A DNA stretch of 64,000 bases from NCBI GenBank assembly GCA_029990175.1, contig JARKIP010000035.1, forward strand, positions 23,998,501 to 24,062,500. The letters are read 5' to 3'. The notes below the pieces were generated by a model. That model was not told the DNA's origin. It saw only the letters and a program-made list of their open reading frames with translations, and searched no databases. Shown here in pieces: positions 1-11,939 of the stretch (the stretch's first letter is position 1; the number at the start of each line of letters is the position of its first letter). A program made the position numbers and the translations under genes. The DNA comes from Petunia secreta. Taxonomy: Eukaryota; Streptophyta; Magnoliopsida; Solanales; Solanaceae.

Positions 1-2195
1 TTTTGAAAATTTTGCCTTGACTTAAACTTGTAACATATTTTAAAACAAACTGAATGTCCTTTGCCTTAGACTTTGCACTGTTTGCTTAACCAATTTCAAA
101 ATTCTTGCCAACTCATCTATAATACCCAACGCCGCTTCTTGCAAAATTCTGCCCCAGTTATAATCTTCCGCATCCCTAACTCGCTTTGCAAAAATTGCCC
201 CAGTTGTCCTTCTTGGGGGAAAAATGAAAACTTAAATGCTAAAGGGTCGAGCCCGATGAGGGAGCCTACGTATCCCTCCTTGGGAATCAGACCGTGCGTA
301 GTTCTGCATCGCTGCTTCAACGCCATATACAAACAAATAAAAGATGCCCAGTTGAAGTTCTAACGAATAGTGCGATATCCAAAGAGCACAGACAATAACT
401 TTCAGTGCATCGATTTCAATTGTTCAGTTGTTTTGCCATACGTTACAAGAAAAGCTTTGACAGATTTATCAATTTTAATTTTCCAATGGAAACAAATGCA
501 AGCGTAAATAACATAATAAGAATGCGATGAATTTTATTTCAACTTTCATAAATTCAAAATGAGTTGATTCAGAATAACATAAGCTTTAAAGTACAATGCA
601 ATTCAAGGCCTCAATCTGAATTAAAATTGAAAACAATGCTACTAAGTTCAATCGCCAAGTTCTTTCAAGCAATGCCATTAGCTTCTGGTACTGCACCGTT
701 CACGAGCTAGAGCGTCTACCATCAATCATATCTCGAAATCTTTGCATGGTGGATTGTCAGCCACTTCACAAATCCAACATTTGCGGAAAAGTAAACAAAA
801 CAAAAGAAACCTCACAAAGGGTAACTAAAATAGTTTGCATGTCATTCATAGGATTGCATACAAGCAAGCAACACCTAGTATTTAACGCATTTTGAGCAAA
901 TAAAGCAAGGCAGGCAATTAACATTTTAACACAGCTCATGCTCTCCACAGCATCTGCACAAAATTCTAAACTCAAATGCCTAAAACCCGAAACGATCCTC
1001 CATAGCTTTTGCAAACATCCACACTCCTCCAAGCACAACTCCCAATTGTTTTACAACATCCAGGGAGAAATTTCCAACTGCCTCCACAATACCAGACTGC
1101 AAATCACGAAAAGCGCCAATTGGCCTTTCAAAATAAAACCTCACCGGTCCTCGGCTTTAGACAAGCCTCTCAGCTTCCTAGGTTTTGCAAGGCTCACCGA
1201 CCTTGTTCATAGGGCTCCTCACTGGTCCTCGGCTTTAATCAAGCCTCTCAGTTTCTTAGGTAGCCAAGACCGCACCGGTCTTCAAGGAGGGACCCCACTG
1301 GTCATTCAAAGACACAGGGGCTTCGCTCTCCTAAGATGCGACAAGCATATTTCAATTTTATAAAGTTGCAGCTGGATAATCAACATAGGCCTGCACACAC
1401 GCAAAGCCATTCACGAGAGGGACCCCACTGATCCTTTCAAAGGCACCAGGGGCTTCGCCTCTTAGATCTCACTACACCAGGCCATCTCCAAAACACAAAC
1501 AAACCAAATCTGCCGAACTTTCCCCCGGACTGCAATTTTGTCTATGATCTCAATTCTGCTAAATTCTTCCATTTTCTGACCTAAAAGACAACATAGCAGA
1601 TAAAATTCCAAATCTGATTTTGCTCAAAACATGGCTAGGACTGAGGATTCGCTATCACACAGCACATAATATGCATTGTCGTTGGGTTTCAAGAACCCGT
1701 TGACAAAAGGGCGGTTTCTTAATTCATAGAAACGATATCAAGAACCGGGTCCAAACTAAGGTGTATATGCATGCATGACCTAATCTCCTTCTAAGAGTGG
1801 GCAGACGGTTGAGGCTGATTCGACCTATGCGGGATAAACCTGGCCCCATAAACCAGTAAAACCGGCCATGACAAAACCAGGCAAACCATATCCCAACTAA
1901 CTTTGGTGACACGAAAGAAATTCAAAGACCTAGGAAGTACAATGCCCTTCCTGTATTATTGCCCGTCATGCGGGCCCCCCGTGATGAAATCGAGAAGATG
2001 AAAGAGAATTGACAGGCTCCATGAGGGAGGAAATATGAACGGAATGCAGACTATGCACAAATAAATATAATATATGCTTTATAAGGCAAACCAAACAAAC
2101 AGATATAATAAAGCAAATAAATTAAGCATGCTAGTTGCAAACAATTGGAAACCTTTATGGTCAAAACCTTTATTGCTCCCCACCAGAGTCGCCAT
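1..2195 (-). mobile_element. Ogre-like (Tat lineage) LTR retrotransposon, leader side of internal region, partial
   Basis: This stretch lies just inside the primer-binding site of a minus-strand Ogre-like element whose LTR is at 11946-14595; the two parts are separated by the Tekay insertion at 2196-11939. I find no credible coding region, only short ORFs without recognisable domains, which fits the long untranslated leader known for Ogre elements. Short imperfect direct repeats occur near 1138-1260 (around 'ggtcctcggcttta') and 1290-1460 (around 'agggaccccactg'). The 'gcctacgtatccctcc' motif near 266 is common in asterid LTR elements. The element continues beyond the left edge, so gag-pol is not visible. 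Assignment rests on the PBS and LTR ends, not on protein. Confidence 0.6.
2178..2195 (-). other. Ogre-like primer-binding site
   Basis: Read on the minus strand this is 'atggcgactctggtgggg', the form expected of the tRNA-Arg-type primer site of Ogre/Tat elements. In the uninterrupted element it would follow the LTR end at 11946 after a few bases. The Tekay element at 2196-11939 has inserted exactly here and separates the two. Confidence 0.65.
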
Positions 2196-4902
2196 TGTTA
2201 CACCCCGTACGTCTAAATTGACGTATATCATTATAATATCATGTTAAGAATGATTTAAGTGAGTTTAAAGTAATAATATGACCATATATGATGTTTATAT
2301 GTTGAATATAAAGTTTGGGAAAAATCAGATTTAAGTTGCGGAAAAACCGACTAAGGAATTGCCTTGTAACGGAGCTTTTTCAGCAATTAATTTCATGTGT
2401 TATATGAAGTCTTTTGGGGACATATCATATACCAAATTGAAGGTCTTGGAGTGTAGTTTCCAACACTTTTAACGGTTTGCTCATATAACTTATAGATAAA
2501 AAGATATGAGCGTCAGAAGTCAGACCAGAAAAAGGGACATAAGCGCAAAAGAGGGCTAGAAATGAAATGTTTTTATTATAAAAGAGAAATTTCTCTCTCT
2601 CTCTCGACATTTCCAGTATAACCACGACTTAAACAGACCTTACTTCAGTTTTAATCCATATTTTTTGATTTTGAAGAAACAACATCAATCTTGACTCGAA
2701 ACGGAAGATGGATTGCGTCAAAACGCTCTACGCGATTAGGGTAACATTATGCTACCTTCAATTTCGTCTATAGTTTGAGTTTTAGAATTACTTCATAGCT
2801 AAGTAAAGTATCTAAATTCTATTTTATAGCTTGTTTAAGCTTTAGAAGGTGTGGAATTCAAAGGAAACGAAGTTTAGAAGCTAGAAACATCAAAGGTATG
2901 TAAGGCTAAACCTTTCTTTTGGCAAGGCATGTATCTTTTAGATTTTGAAGCTTTTATTAGTTTTAAACTTAGTTTTTCTTGTGAGAAACTTGTATGGTAC
3001 CAAGGAAACCTTGTATATACTTAATTTGGTACTAAAATCCAAGGTGAAAGACGTCCAAATCAGAAAGGCAAAACGTTTCAAAATCTGGAAAATTGTTTTG
3101 AACTTTGGACAGTTGTTAGTATATTGATCATAACTCCTTATACAAAATTGATATTAAGATGATTTAAGAATCTACAGAATCCTAATACATATATCTACAA
3201 CTTTCATGAAGACCATGAGGTCTATAACTTTTATCTGCACCCTCAAAACTATGATGCAATACAGGACGCTGGTACTGTCTAGAAATTCTGTACATCCGTG
3301 GAATTGTTACGCCACTCTCATCTTGTTATCCAGTTAATTTGTTTATGTTATCAGTTTATCCGGGTATCCATTCCCGTGTATAGTATAGTGCTGGTTCTGT
3401 TTTGCGGATCATCCAGTTTCAGTGGAAACTCTGCCGAAATTTTTATAAAAATCAAAGAGTTAGACAAATTCTAAGTTTCAGGTTGTGTCTACAATTCCAT
3501 CCAGAGTTTTCTTATCATTCCTTTGAGTCCATATATATTGTTGCCACATGTGTTATGCCTCATACATGCTTATGCTTATATTGTGATCATGTTATGTGTG
3601 ATTTGGAGTCCCCCATAGAGGCTGGACATTGGACACACAGTCCGGTCGCGTGTGATGCTACCCGTCTGGGGGATACAGCCCCTCTGGTTCAGGCGGGAGT
3701 TGAAACACCTAGTGTGACCGGGTGTCATTCACACACTCTGACCAGAGAGACTAGATATTACTGGCTGGGGGGGATATAGCCCATAACACCTACCAGGTTT
3801 GTTATATACGCGTATATAGCCACATTATGCACTGCATGATTATACATGAGGCTAGTTCCAGTTTTCAGTTACCTGATTTGGGGGGATACAGCCCATAACG
3901 CCAGACAGGTACTAGTTCAGATGTTCAGTTACCTGATTTGGGGGGATATAGCCCATAACACCAGACAGGTACCAGTTCAGATAACAGTTCAGCTTTAGCT
4001 CAGTTGACAGTTATCAGTTCTCAGTTATCAGCCACCAGTTCTTAGCGTCAGTATCAGTTGACAGTTATCAGTTCTCAGTTATCAGCCACCAGTTCTTAGC
4101 GTCAGTATCAGTTGACAGTTATCAGTTCTCAGTTATCAGCCACCAGTTCTTAGCATCAGTATCAGTTGACAGTTATCAGTTCTCAATTATCAGCCACCAG
4201 TTCTTAGCGTCAGTATTAGTTGACAGTTATCAGTTCCAGTTTCTAGTAACCAGCTATCAGTCATATTACAGTTATTTATCAGTATAGTTCAGCTCAGTCT
4301 TCAGGTTCAGATTCAGCTAGACTTCAGCTTATATTCATATCATGTTTAGTACGTTCTTCAGATTTCCAGCTATATTGCTATGCTCTAGCTCATGTTTACA
4401 TATTTATATTCCAGCCTACAGCTTCATTCAGCTATGACATATTATATGCTCATGCCTTACATACTTGGTACATATCGTACTCACGCCCTTTTCTGGGGCG
4501 CTGCGTTTCATGCCGCGCAGGTGCAGATAGATCAATGCTTGGACCACGTTAGTAGGCCATCGATCAGCTATTGGAGTCACTCCGCTTACTCCCGGAGTTA
4601 CTTATCTTTTGGTATGTATACAGTCAGCCAGTTTGGGTATGGCGGGGTCTTGTCCCGTCCTTTGTATATTCAGTTCAGCACTCTTAGAGGCCTGTAGATA
4701 TGTCCCTGTGTGGTGCAGTCAGTATGTTATGTATGTCAGCTTATGTTAGCCTTGTCAGTTATTTGCATTGCGTACTCCTTATCAGCTAGGTTTATGCTTA
4801 TTCTGTTTATCAGTTATAATGGTTAGCATATTATCAGTAGGATTAGTGATGATCGACACTTAGTGTTGGTCATCCGTCGCGGCCCTAAGTTGGGTCGTGA
4901 CA
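2196..4902 (+). repeat. 5' LTR of Tekay-type element
   Basis: Begins TGTTACACCCCGTACG and ends GGGTCGTGACA, matching 9233-11939 at an offset of 7,037. It holds a TC-dinucleotide run near 2590, two direct repeats of a 'ctgatttggggggata' unit near 3877-3965, and a 54-bp tandem array at 4001-4240. ORFs inside it (for example 3402-3779) occur identically in both LTRs, have no family resemblance, and are probably not genes. Confidence 0.92.
4001..4240 (+). repeat. 54-bp tandem repeat inside the LTR
   Basis: Four full units start at 4001, 4055, 4109 and 4163, with a partial fifth from 4217. Each begins 'cagttgacagttatcag' and is rich in CAGTT/ATCAG submotifs. The same array, with the same unit count, is present in the 3' LTR at 11038-11277. 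Confidence 0.9.
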
Positions 4903-4906
4903 AAAG

Positions 4907-4918
4907 TGGTATCAGAGC
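4907..4918 (+). other. Primer-binding site (initiator Met-tRNA)
   Basis: TGGTATCAGAGC lies four bases after the 5' LTR end. It is complementary to the 3' end of initiator tRNA-Met, as in most Ty3/gypsy chromoviruses and many copia elements. It fixes the plus orientation of the element. Confidence 0.9.
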
Positions 4919-5108
4919 AGTTCAGTCCTAGGGTGTCTACAGGCCGTGTCTAGTAGAGTCTTGTTTAGGAGTATGTTGCGCGCCATACTTTTGAACAGGA
5001 GGCTACAAGGCACTTCAGGACAGTTGTTTTTTTTTTCTTCTCTAGATCGTGCGATAGAGCCATGATTATAGAATTCAGCCCTCTAACAATAGTAATTTCA
5101 GCAAAGCG

Positions 5109-6380
5109 ATGCCGCCAAAGAAACTAACAGCTGCCCAGAAGGGCAAGGTTATTGCCGGCCAGGGTATTAGTAGAGTGCCACCTAAGGTGGATGAGAGTGA
5201 GGAGTCCAGACCTGAGGCTCCATCTGAGGCCTCACAGATCCTATCAATTCAGGGTGATATTAGAGGTACTGCAGCTACTATACCTCCACCTTCTCAGCCT
5301 GATAGTCAGGGGCAGGAATGAGGGATGCTATCAGATTATCGACTAGTGTTGTAGTTGCTCAGACTAGACAACACAGTGCAGATGCCCAGGGAGATGTTGG
5401 ATCCAGGATCAATGATTTTATAAGGCTAGAGCCTACAGTCTTTACTGGATCCCGTACAGGAGAAGACCCTCAGGATTTACTATTGAGGATAGCCAGAGTG
5501 TTGAGGGTTATGCACGTGTCAGACACGGAGTCAGTAGAGTTGGCTGCATTCAGATTGCATGACCTAGCAGCAGGGTGGTATCAGACATGGGAGCTATCTA
5601 GAGGGTCAGATGTTACTCCGGCGACTTGGAAGGAATTCTCAGATGCCTTCCTTTATCAGTATATGCCTATAGAGACATAGGGAGCCCGTGCTAATCAGTT
5701 CCTGACTTTGAGACAGGGAAGTTTGAGTGTAGAAGAGTATAATTATTGCTTTAATTCTTTAGCATGGTTTGCCCCTACGGTTGTAGTGAGTATGGAGGAT
5801 AGAATTCACAGGTATATAGTGGGACTAGCTCCACACCTAGTGAACGAGCGTATGACAGTTGCTATGCAGTCATGTATGAACATAACATTCAGGCATTTGC
5901 TTTGTTACTTGAGGAGAGGAAGCAGAAATAGATAGCCGACAGGGATAAAGTGCTAGACAAGAGGGGCAGATTTTCTGGTTCGTTTGGAGAGACGTCTGGA
6001 GCGAGTAGATAGCAGTGTGTTAGACAACCACCAGCTAGTATACCTACACAGTCTCGTGGCCTGAGATCTGATAGAACTCCTCAGTCCAGAGCTAGTCAAG
6101 CATCACGGACTTCAGGATTTCAGCGCCGTGGTACTTCGCTACCGGCCAGTCAGACATATCCCAGATGTTCAGATTGTGGTAAACGCCACTTGGGTCCATG
6201 TCAGTTAGGAGTTGATACTTGTTATATTTGTCGCGAGGCAGGCCATTTCATGAGAGATTGCCCGACTAGGGGTGGTAGTTGTACAGCCCAGCCAGCTAGA
6301 TCAGCAGTTGCTTGCTCAGCACCAGCACGCCATCAGGGGCATGTTCTTCAGGATGGCACCTGTATAACAGAAAGAATTTA
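5109..6380 (+). pseudogene. Tekay gag, broken
   Basis: Gag forms the retrotransposon particle and binds its RNA. The start at 5109 (MPPKKLTAAQKGKV) opens a 70-codon piece that shifts frame near 5320. The capsid region follows (FIRLEPTVFTGSRTGEDPQ, then LHDLAAGWYQTW), is stopped by TAG at 5678, resumes at 5708 (LRQGSLSVEEYNYCFNSLAW) and stops again near 5933. A zinc knuckle, CYICREAGHFMRDCP (C-x2-C-x4-H-x4-C), is at about 6217-6261. Shortly after, near 6355, the sequence jumps directly to a point inside reverse transcriptase, so the end of gag and all of the protease are deleted. It cannot make a full-length Gag. Confidence 0.85.
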
Positions 6381-9161
6381 AGGAGCAATTGAAGGATTTG
6401 TTAGATAAAGGCCTCATCAGACCCAGCATTTCCCCGTGGGGAGCCTCGATACTATTTGTAAAAAAGGAAAGATGACTCTCTACGCATGTGCATAGATTAC
6501 AGACAGCTGAATAAAGTCATTATTAAGAATAAATACTCTCTGCCCAGGATTGATGTCTAGTTTGACAAGCTCCAGGGTGCCAAGTGCTTCTCGAATATAG
6601 ATTTGCGATCAGGCTACCATCAGGTTAGAGTTAGAAAATCTGATATACCTAAGACTGCATTCAGGACTAGATATGGCCAGTATGAGTTTTTAGTGATGTC
6701 GTTTGGACTCACTAATGCCCCTGCAGTATTTATGGATCTAATGGACAGCGTATTCAGGCCTTATTTAGATTTATTTGTGATTATATTTATTGATGATATT
6801 CTCATCTATTCAAAGTCTGAATCAGAGCATGTGGAGCACCTACGCACAGTATTGGGTACTCATCGGGACCAACAATTATATGCTAAGTTCTCAAAGTGTA
6901 AATTCTAGATAGATTCAGTGGCATTTCTTGGCCACATAGTTTCAGCAGAAAGAATTAAAATAGATGACCAGAAGATCTAGGCTGTGAAGAATTGGCCCAT
7001 TCCTACGACGCCAACTGAAGTACGTAGTTTTCTGGGTTTGGCAGGTTATTACAGAAAGTTTATAGAGGGTTTTTCCTCCATTGCAGCTCCACTGACCAAA
7101 TTGACAAAGAAATCAGCTAAATTTGAGTGGTCTGATTCTTGCGAGCACAGCTTCCAAGAACTAAAGAACAGGTTGATAACAGCTCCAGTACTTACACTTC
7201 CAGAGGGATCTGAGGGCTATGTCATTTACTGTGATGCTTCTCGAATTGGTCTTCGTTGTGTTTGATGCAGCATGGAAGAGTAATTGCTTATGCTTCTAGG
7301 CAGCTGAAAAAGCACGATCAGAACTACCTCATCCATGATCTTGAGTTTTCAGCAGTCATTCATGCATTGAAGATTTGAAGACATTATTTTTACGGTGTTC
7401 ATGTTGATATTTATACGGATCACAAGAGCCTCCAGTACATATTTAAGCAAAAGGAGCTAACCCTACGACAGAGGCGGTGGCTAGAGTTGCTGAAGGACTA
7501 CGACGTGGACATTCTTTATCATCCGGGTAAAGCGAATGTTGTTGCTGATGCCCTTAGCCGTAAGTCTATGGATAGTTTATCTTATTTACAGCCCCAGAAA
7601 AGAGAGTTAGCTCATGCACTCCACCAGTTGGCCAGCATGGGAGTCAGATTAATAGATTCAGAGGACGCAGGAGTTACAATTCAGAAAGCAGCCACTACTT
7701 GCCTAGTTACAGAAGTAAAACAACGTCAGTATGAGGATTCAATTCTAGTTGAATACAGACAAATAGCCAGAAGAAAACCAAAATTGTTATATAGGTTACT
7801 AGTGACGGGGTTCTTATATATAAAGATAGACTTTGGGTTCCTGATGTTGCAGATTTATGTGGACAGATTATGACAGATGCACATTATTCCAGATACACTG
7901 TTCATCCTAATTCGACTAAGATTTACCATGATCTTAAGCAGATTTATTGTTGAGACGAAATGAAGCGTGACATAGCAGAATTTGTGGCTCAGTGTGCTAA
8001 CTGCCAGCAGGTTAAAATCGAGCAAAAAAAAAAAAAAAAAAAAAAAAAAACCTAGTGGCTTGTTACAGGAAGTCGAGATTCCATCATAGAAATGGGAAGC
8101 AGTGAATATGGACTTCATTACAGGCTTTCCCCGTATGCGGAGCAGATATGACTCTATTTGGGTTATAGTTGACAGGCTTACTAAATGAGCTCATTTCTTT
8201 CCTGTTAGAACTACATATACAGCAGAGGATTATGCCAGACTTTATATCAGAGAGATAGTGCGCCTACATGGTATTCCAGTATTTATTATTTCAGACGGGG
8301 GCGCACCAGTTTACAGCTAATTTCTATAGATCGTTCCAGACAGGTTTAGGGACACAGGTGTATCTGAGTACAGTATTTCATCCATAGACAGACAGACAGG
8401 CTGAGCGGACCATTCAGAGATTAGAAAATATGCTTAGAGCTTACGTGTTAGATTTTAGAGGCAGCTGGAATGGTCACCTACTGTTGATAGAGTTTGCATA
8501 TAATAATAGCTATCATTCTAACATACAGATGGTGCCATATGAAGCTTTGTATGGGCACAAATGCAGGTTTTCTGTATGATGGTTCAAGGTTGGCGAGTCT
8601 CAATTGATAGGTCCAGACTTAATTCAACAAGAAATTGATAAAGTCAAGTTGATCAGGGAAATATTATTAGCAGTGCAGAGCAGACAGAAGTCCTATGCAG
8701 ATAATCGACATTGAGATTTAGAATTTCATATTGGCGATTAGGTATTCCTGACAGTATCACCTATGAAAGGCGTTATGAGATTTGGAAAGAAGGGAAAGCT
8801 TAGCCCTAGATTTATTAGTCCATATCAGATTATCAGGCAAGTTGGGCGTGTAGTCTACGAGTTAGACCTTCAAGCAGACCTTCAGGAGGTACATCCAGTA
8901 TTCCATGTTTCCATGCTCAAAAAAATGTGTCAGAGATCCTTCTAGAGTTGTACCAGTAGAGGATGTACAGATTACAGAACAGTTGACTAATAAGGAGGTG
9001 CCAGTTGCAATTTAAAGAGGCAGATTCGTCGAGTAAGGACGAAAGACATTCCTTTAGTTAAGATGCTATATCAAAGCAATAATATAGAAGAAATAACTTG
9101 GGAAGCTAAAAATGACATGAGGGCCAAATATACACATCTCTTCATTACTTCGAGTATGTAA
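6355..9161 (+). pseudogene. Tekay pol (RT, RNase H, integrase, chromodomain-like tail), broken, protease missing
   Basis: Homology enters at the RMAP motif just before the RT core and runs through KEQLKDLLDKGLIRPSISPW, the catalytic FIDDILIYS (about 6787-6813), RNase H (VIYCDASRIGL near 7220; ALSRKSMDS near 7550) and integrase (DFITGFPRMR near 8110; IISDGG near 8290). The C-terminus has the HPVFHVSMLKK motif near 8894 and a remnant of the chromovirus tail (about 9040-9160). In-frame stops are many, for example in the RT segment near 6557, after KCKF at 6906, and in integrase near 8185 and 8388. Several look like Trp-to-stop or Gln/Arg-to-stop changes, which fits C-to-T decay. A poly-A tract interrupts integrase. 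Confidence 0.87.
8024..8050 (+). repeat. 27-base poly-A tract inside integrase
   Basis: An uninterrupted A run follows the zinc-finger part of integrase (CANCQQVKIE) and precedes PSGLLQ. It stands where related elements have a short Lys-containing segment, so it is probably slippage expansion of an AAA codon run rather than an inserted poly-A tail. No target duplication is visible beside it. Confidence 0.85.
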
Positions 9162-9200
9162 CAGATCGTTGCTTAATGCTTCTACATACTTCATTTAACA

Positions 9201-9232
9201 TTCGAGGACGAATGTTCCTAACGGGGGAATAT
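9201..9232 (+). other. TTCGAGGACGAA motif and polypurine tract
   Basis: TTCGAGGACGAA at 9201-9212 can fold as TTCG/CGAA with an AGGA loop. The polypurine tract, about 9223-9230 (gggggaat), directly precedes the 3' LTR and primes plus-strand synthesis. The same motif sits before the tract in the other Tekay-type element and in the young non-autonomous element of this window. Confidence 0.75.
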
Positions 9233-11939
9233 TGTTACACCCCGTACGTCTAAATTGACGTATATCATTATAATATCATGTTAAGAATGATTTAAGTGAG
9301 TTTAAAGTAATAATATGACCATATATGATGTTTATATGTTGAATATAAAGTTTGGGAAAAATCAGATTTAAGTTGCGGAAAAACCGACTAAGGAATTGCC
9401 TTGTAACGGAGCTTTTTCAGCAATTAATTTCATGTGTTATATGAAGTCTTTTGGGGACATATCATATACCAAATTGAAGGTCTTGGAGTGTAGTTTCCAA
9501 CACTTTTAACGGTTTGCTCATATAACTTATAGATAAAAAGATATGAGCGTCAGAAGTCAGACCAGAAAAAGGGACATAAGCGCAAAAGAGGGCTAGAAAT
9601 GAAATGTTTTTATTATAAAAGAGAAATTTCTCTCTCTCTCTCGACATTTCCAGTATAACCACGACTTAAACAGACCTTACTTCAGTTTTAATCCATATTT
9701 TTTGATTTTGAAGAAACAACATCAATCTTGACTCGAAACGGAAGATGGATTGCGTCAAAACGCTCTACGCGATTAGGGTAACATTATGCTACCTTCAATT
9801 TCGTCTATAGTTTGAGTTTTAGAATTACTTCATAGCTAAGTAAAGTATCTAAATTCTATTTTATAGCTTGTTTAAGCTTTAGAAGGTGTGGAATTCAAAG
9901 GAAACGAAGTTTAGAAGCTAGAAACATCAAAGGTATGTAAGGCTAAACCTTTCTTTTGGCAAGGCATGTATCTTTTAGATTTTGAAGCTTTTATTAGTTT
10001 TAAACTTAGTTTTTCTTGTGAGAAACTTGTATGGTACCAAGGAAACCTTGTATATACTTAATTTGGTACTAAAATCCAAGGTGAAAGACGTCCAAATCAG
10101 AAAGGCAAAACGTTTCAAAATCTGGAAAATTGTTTTGAACTTTTGACAGTTGTTAGTATATTGATCATAACTCCTTATACAAAATTGATATTAAGATGAT
10201 TTAAGAATCTACAGAATCCTAATACATATATCTACAACTTTCATGAAGACCATGAGGTCTATAACTTTTATCTGCACCCTCAAAACTATGATGCAATACA
10301 GGACGCTGGTACTGTCTAGAAATTCTGTACATCCGTGGAATTGTTACGCCACTCTCATCTTGTTATCCAGTTAATTTGTTTATGTTATCAGTTTATCCGG
10401 GTATCCATTCCCGTGTATAGTATAGTGCTGGTTCTGTTTTGCGGATCATCCAGTTTCAGTGGAAACTCTGCCGAAATTTTTATAAAAATCAAAGAGTTAG
10501 ACAAATTCTAAGTTTCAGGTTGTGTCTACAATTCCATCCAGAGTTTTCTTATCATTCCTTTGAGTCCATATATATTGTTGCCACATGTGTTATGCCTCAT
10601 ACATGCTTATGCTTATATTGTGATCATGTTATGTGTGATTTGGAGTCCCCCATAGAGGCTGGACATTGGACACACAGTCCGGTCGCGTGTGATGCTACCC
10701 GTCTGGGGGATACAGCCCCTCTGGTTCAGGCGGGAGTTGAAACACCTAGTGTGACCGGGTGTCATTCACACACTCTGACCAGAGAGACTAGATATTACTG
10801 GCTGGGGGGGATATAGCCCATAACACCCACCAGGTTTGTTATATACGCGTATATAGCCACATTATGCACTGCATGATTATACATGAGGCTAGTTCCAGTT
10901 TTCAGTTACCTGATTTGGGGGGATACAGCCCATAACGCCAGACAGGTACTAGTTCAGATGTTCAGTTACCTGATTTGGGGGGATATAGCCCATAACACCA
11001 GACAGGTACCAGTTCAGATAACAGTTCAGCTTTAGCTCAGTTGACAGTTATCAGTTCTCAGTTATCAGCCACCAGTTCTTAGCGTCAGTATCAGTTGACA
11101 GTTATCAGTTCTCAGTTATCAGCCACCAGTTCTTAGCGTCAGTATCAGTTGACAGTTATCAGTTCTCAGTTATCAGCCACCAGTTCTTAGCATCAGTATC
11201 AGTTGACAGTTATCAGTTCTCAATTATCAGCCACCAGTTCTTAGCGTCAGTATTAGTTGACAGTTATCAGTTCCAGTTTCTAGTAACCAGCTATCAGTCA
11301 TATTACAATTATTTATCAGTATAGTTCAGCTCAGTCTTCAGGTTCAGATTCAGCTAGACTTCAGCTTATATTCATATCATGTTTAGTACGTTCTTCAGAT
11401 TTCCAGCTATATTGCTATGCTCCAGCTCATGTTTACATATTTATATTCCAGCCTACAGCTTCATTCAGCTATGACATATTATATGCTCATGCCTTACATA
11501 CTTGGTACATATCGTACTCACGCCCTTTTCTGGGGCGCTGCGTTTCATGCCGCGCAGGTGCAGATAGATCAATGCTTGGACCACGTTAGTAGGCCATCGA
11601 TCAGCTATTGGAGTCACTCCGCTTACTCCCGGAGTTACTTATCTTTTGGTATGTATACAGTCAGCCAGTTTGGGTATGGCGGGGTCTTGTCCCGTCCTTT
11701 GTATATTCAGTTCAGCACTCTTAGAGGCCTGTAGATATGTCCCTGTGTGGTGCAGTCAGTATGTTATGTATGTCAGCTTATGTTAGCCTTGTCAGTTATT
11801 TGCATTGCATACTCCTTATCAGCTAGGTTTATGCTTATTCTGTTTATCAGTTATAATGGTTAGCATATTATCAGTAGGATTAGTGATGATCGACACTTAG
11901 TGTTGGTCATCCATCGCGGCCCTAAGTTGGGTCGTGACA
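9233..11939 (+). repeat. 3' LTR of Tekay-type element
   Basis: Same 2,707-bp length as the 5' LTR. Differences seen are single bases in the 'gaacttttgacag', 'aacacccacc', 'attacaatt', 'gctccagct', 'gcattgcata' and 'catccatcgc' contexts. The 54-bp array is at 11038-11277. It ends GTGACA and is followed by accat. Confidence 0.92.

Larger units (their letters stand above)
2196..11939 (+). mobile_element. Tekay/Del-type Ty3/gypsy retrotransposon, complete but internally defective
   Basis: The element has two 2,707-bp LTRs with TG...CA ends (2196-4902 and 9233-11939), a Met-tRNA primer site at 4907 and a polypurine tract before the 3' LTR. The flanks are gccat (2191-2195) and accat (11940-11944), a 5-bp target duplication with one mismatch. 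I count six substitutions between the LTRs (about 99.8% identity), implying a recent insertion. The internal region is nevertheless riddled with stops and frameshifts and has lost the protease. Since LTRs become identical at insertion, most damage must predate this insertion, so the copy was probably mobilised by an intact relative. Confidence 0.9.

Noticed and set aside
3402..3779. 125-codon ORF in the Tekay LTR as a gene
   Set aside because: It occurs identically in both LTRs (also at 10439-10816), has no recognisable domain, and includes the 'ggggggata' repeat sequence.
4001..4240. Regular 54-bp repeats that could suggest a CRISPR array
   Set aside because: Units are contiguous, with no unique spacers, and the array is copied in both LTRs of a plant retrotransposon.
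8024..8050. Poly-A tail of a retroposed insert in the Tekay integrase
   Set aside because: No flanking duplication and no foreign sequence before it. The integrase reading continues on both sides, so slippage is simpler.
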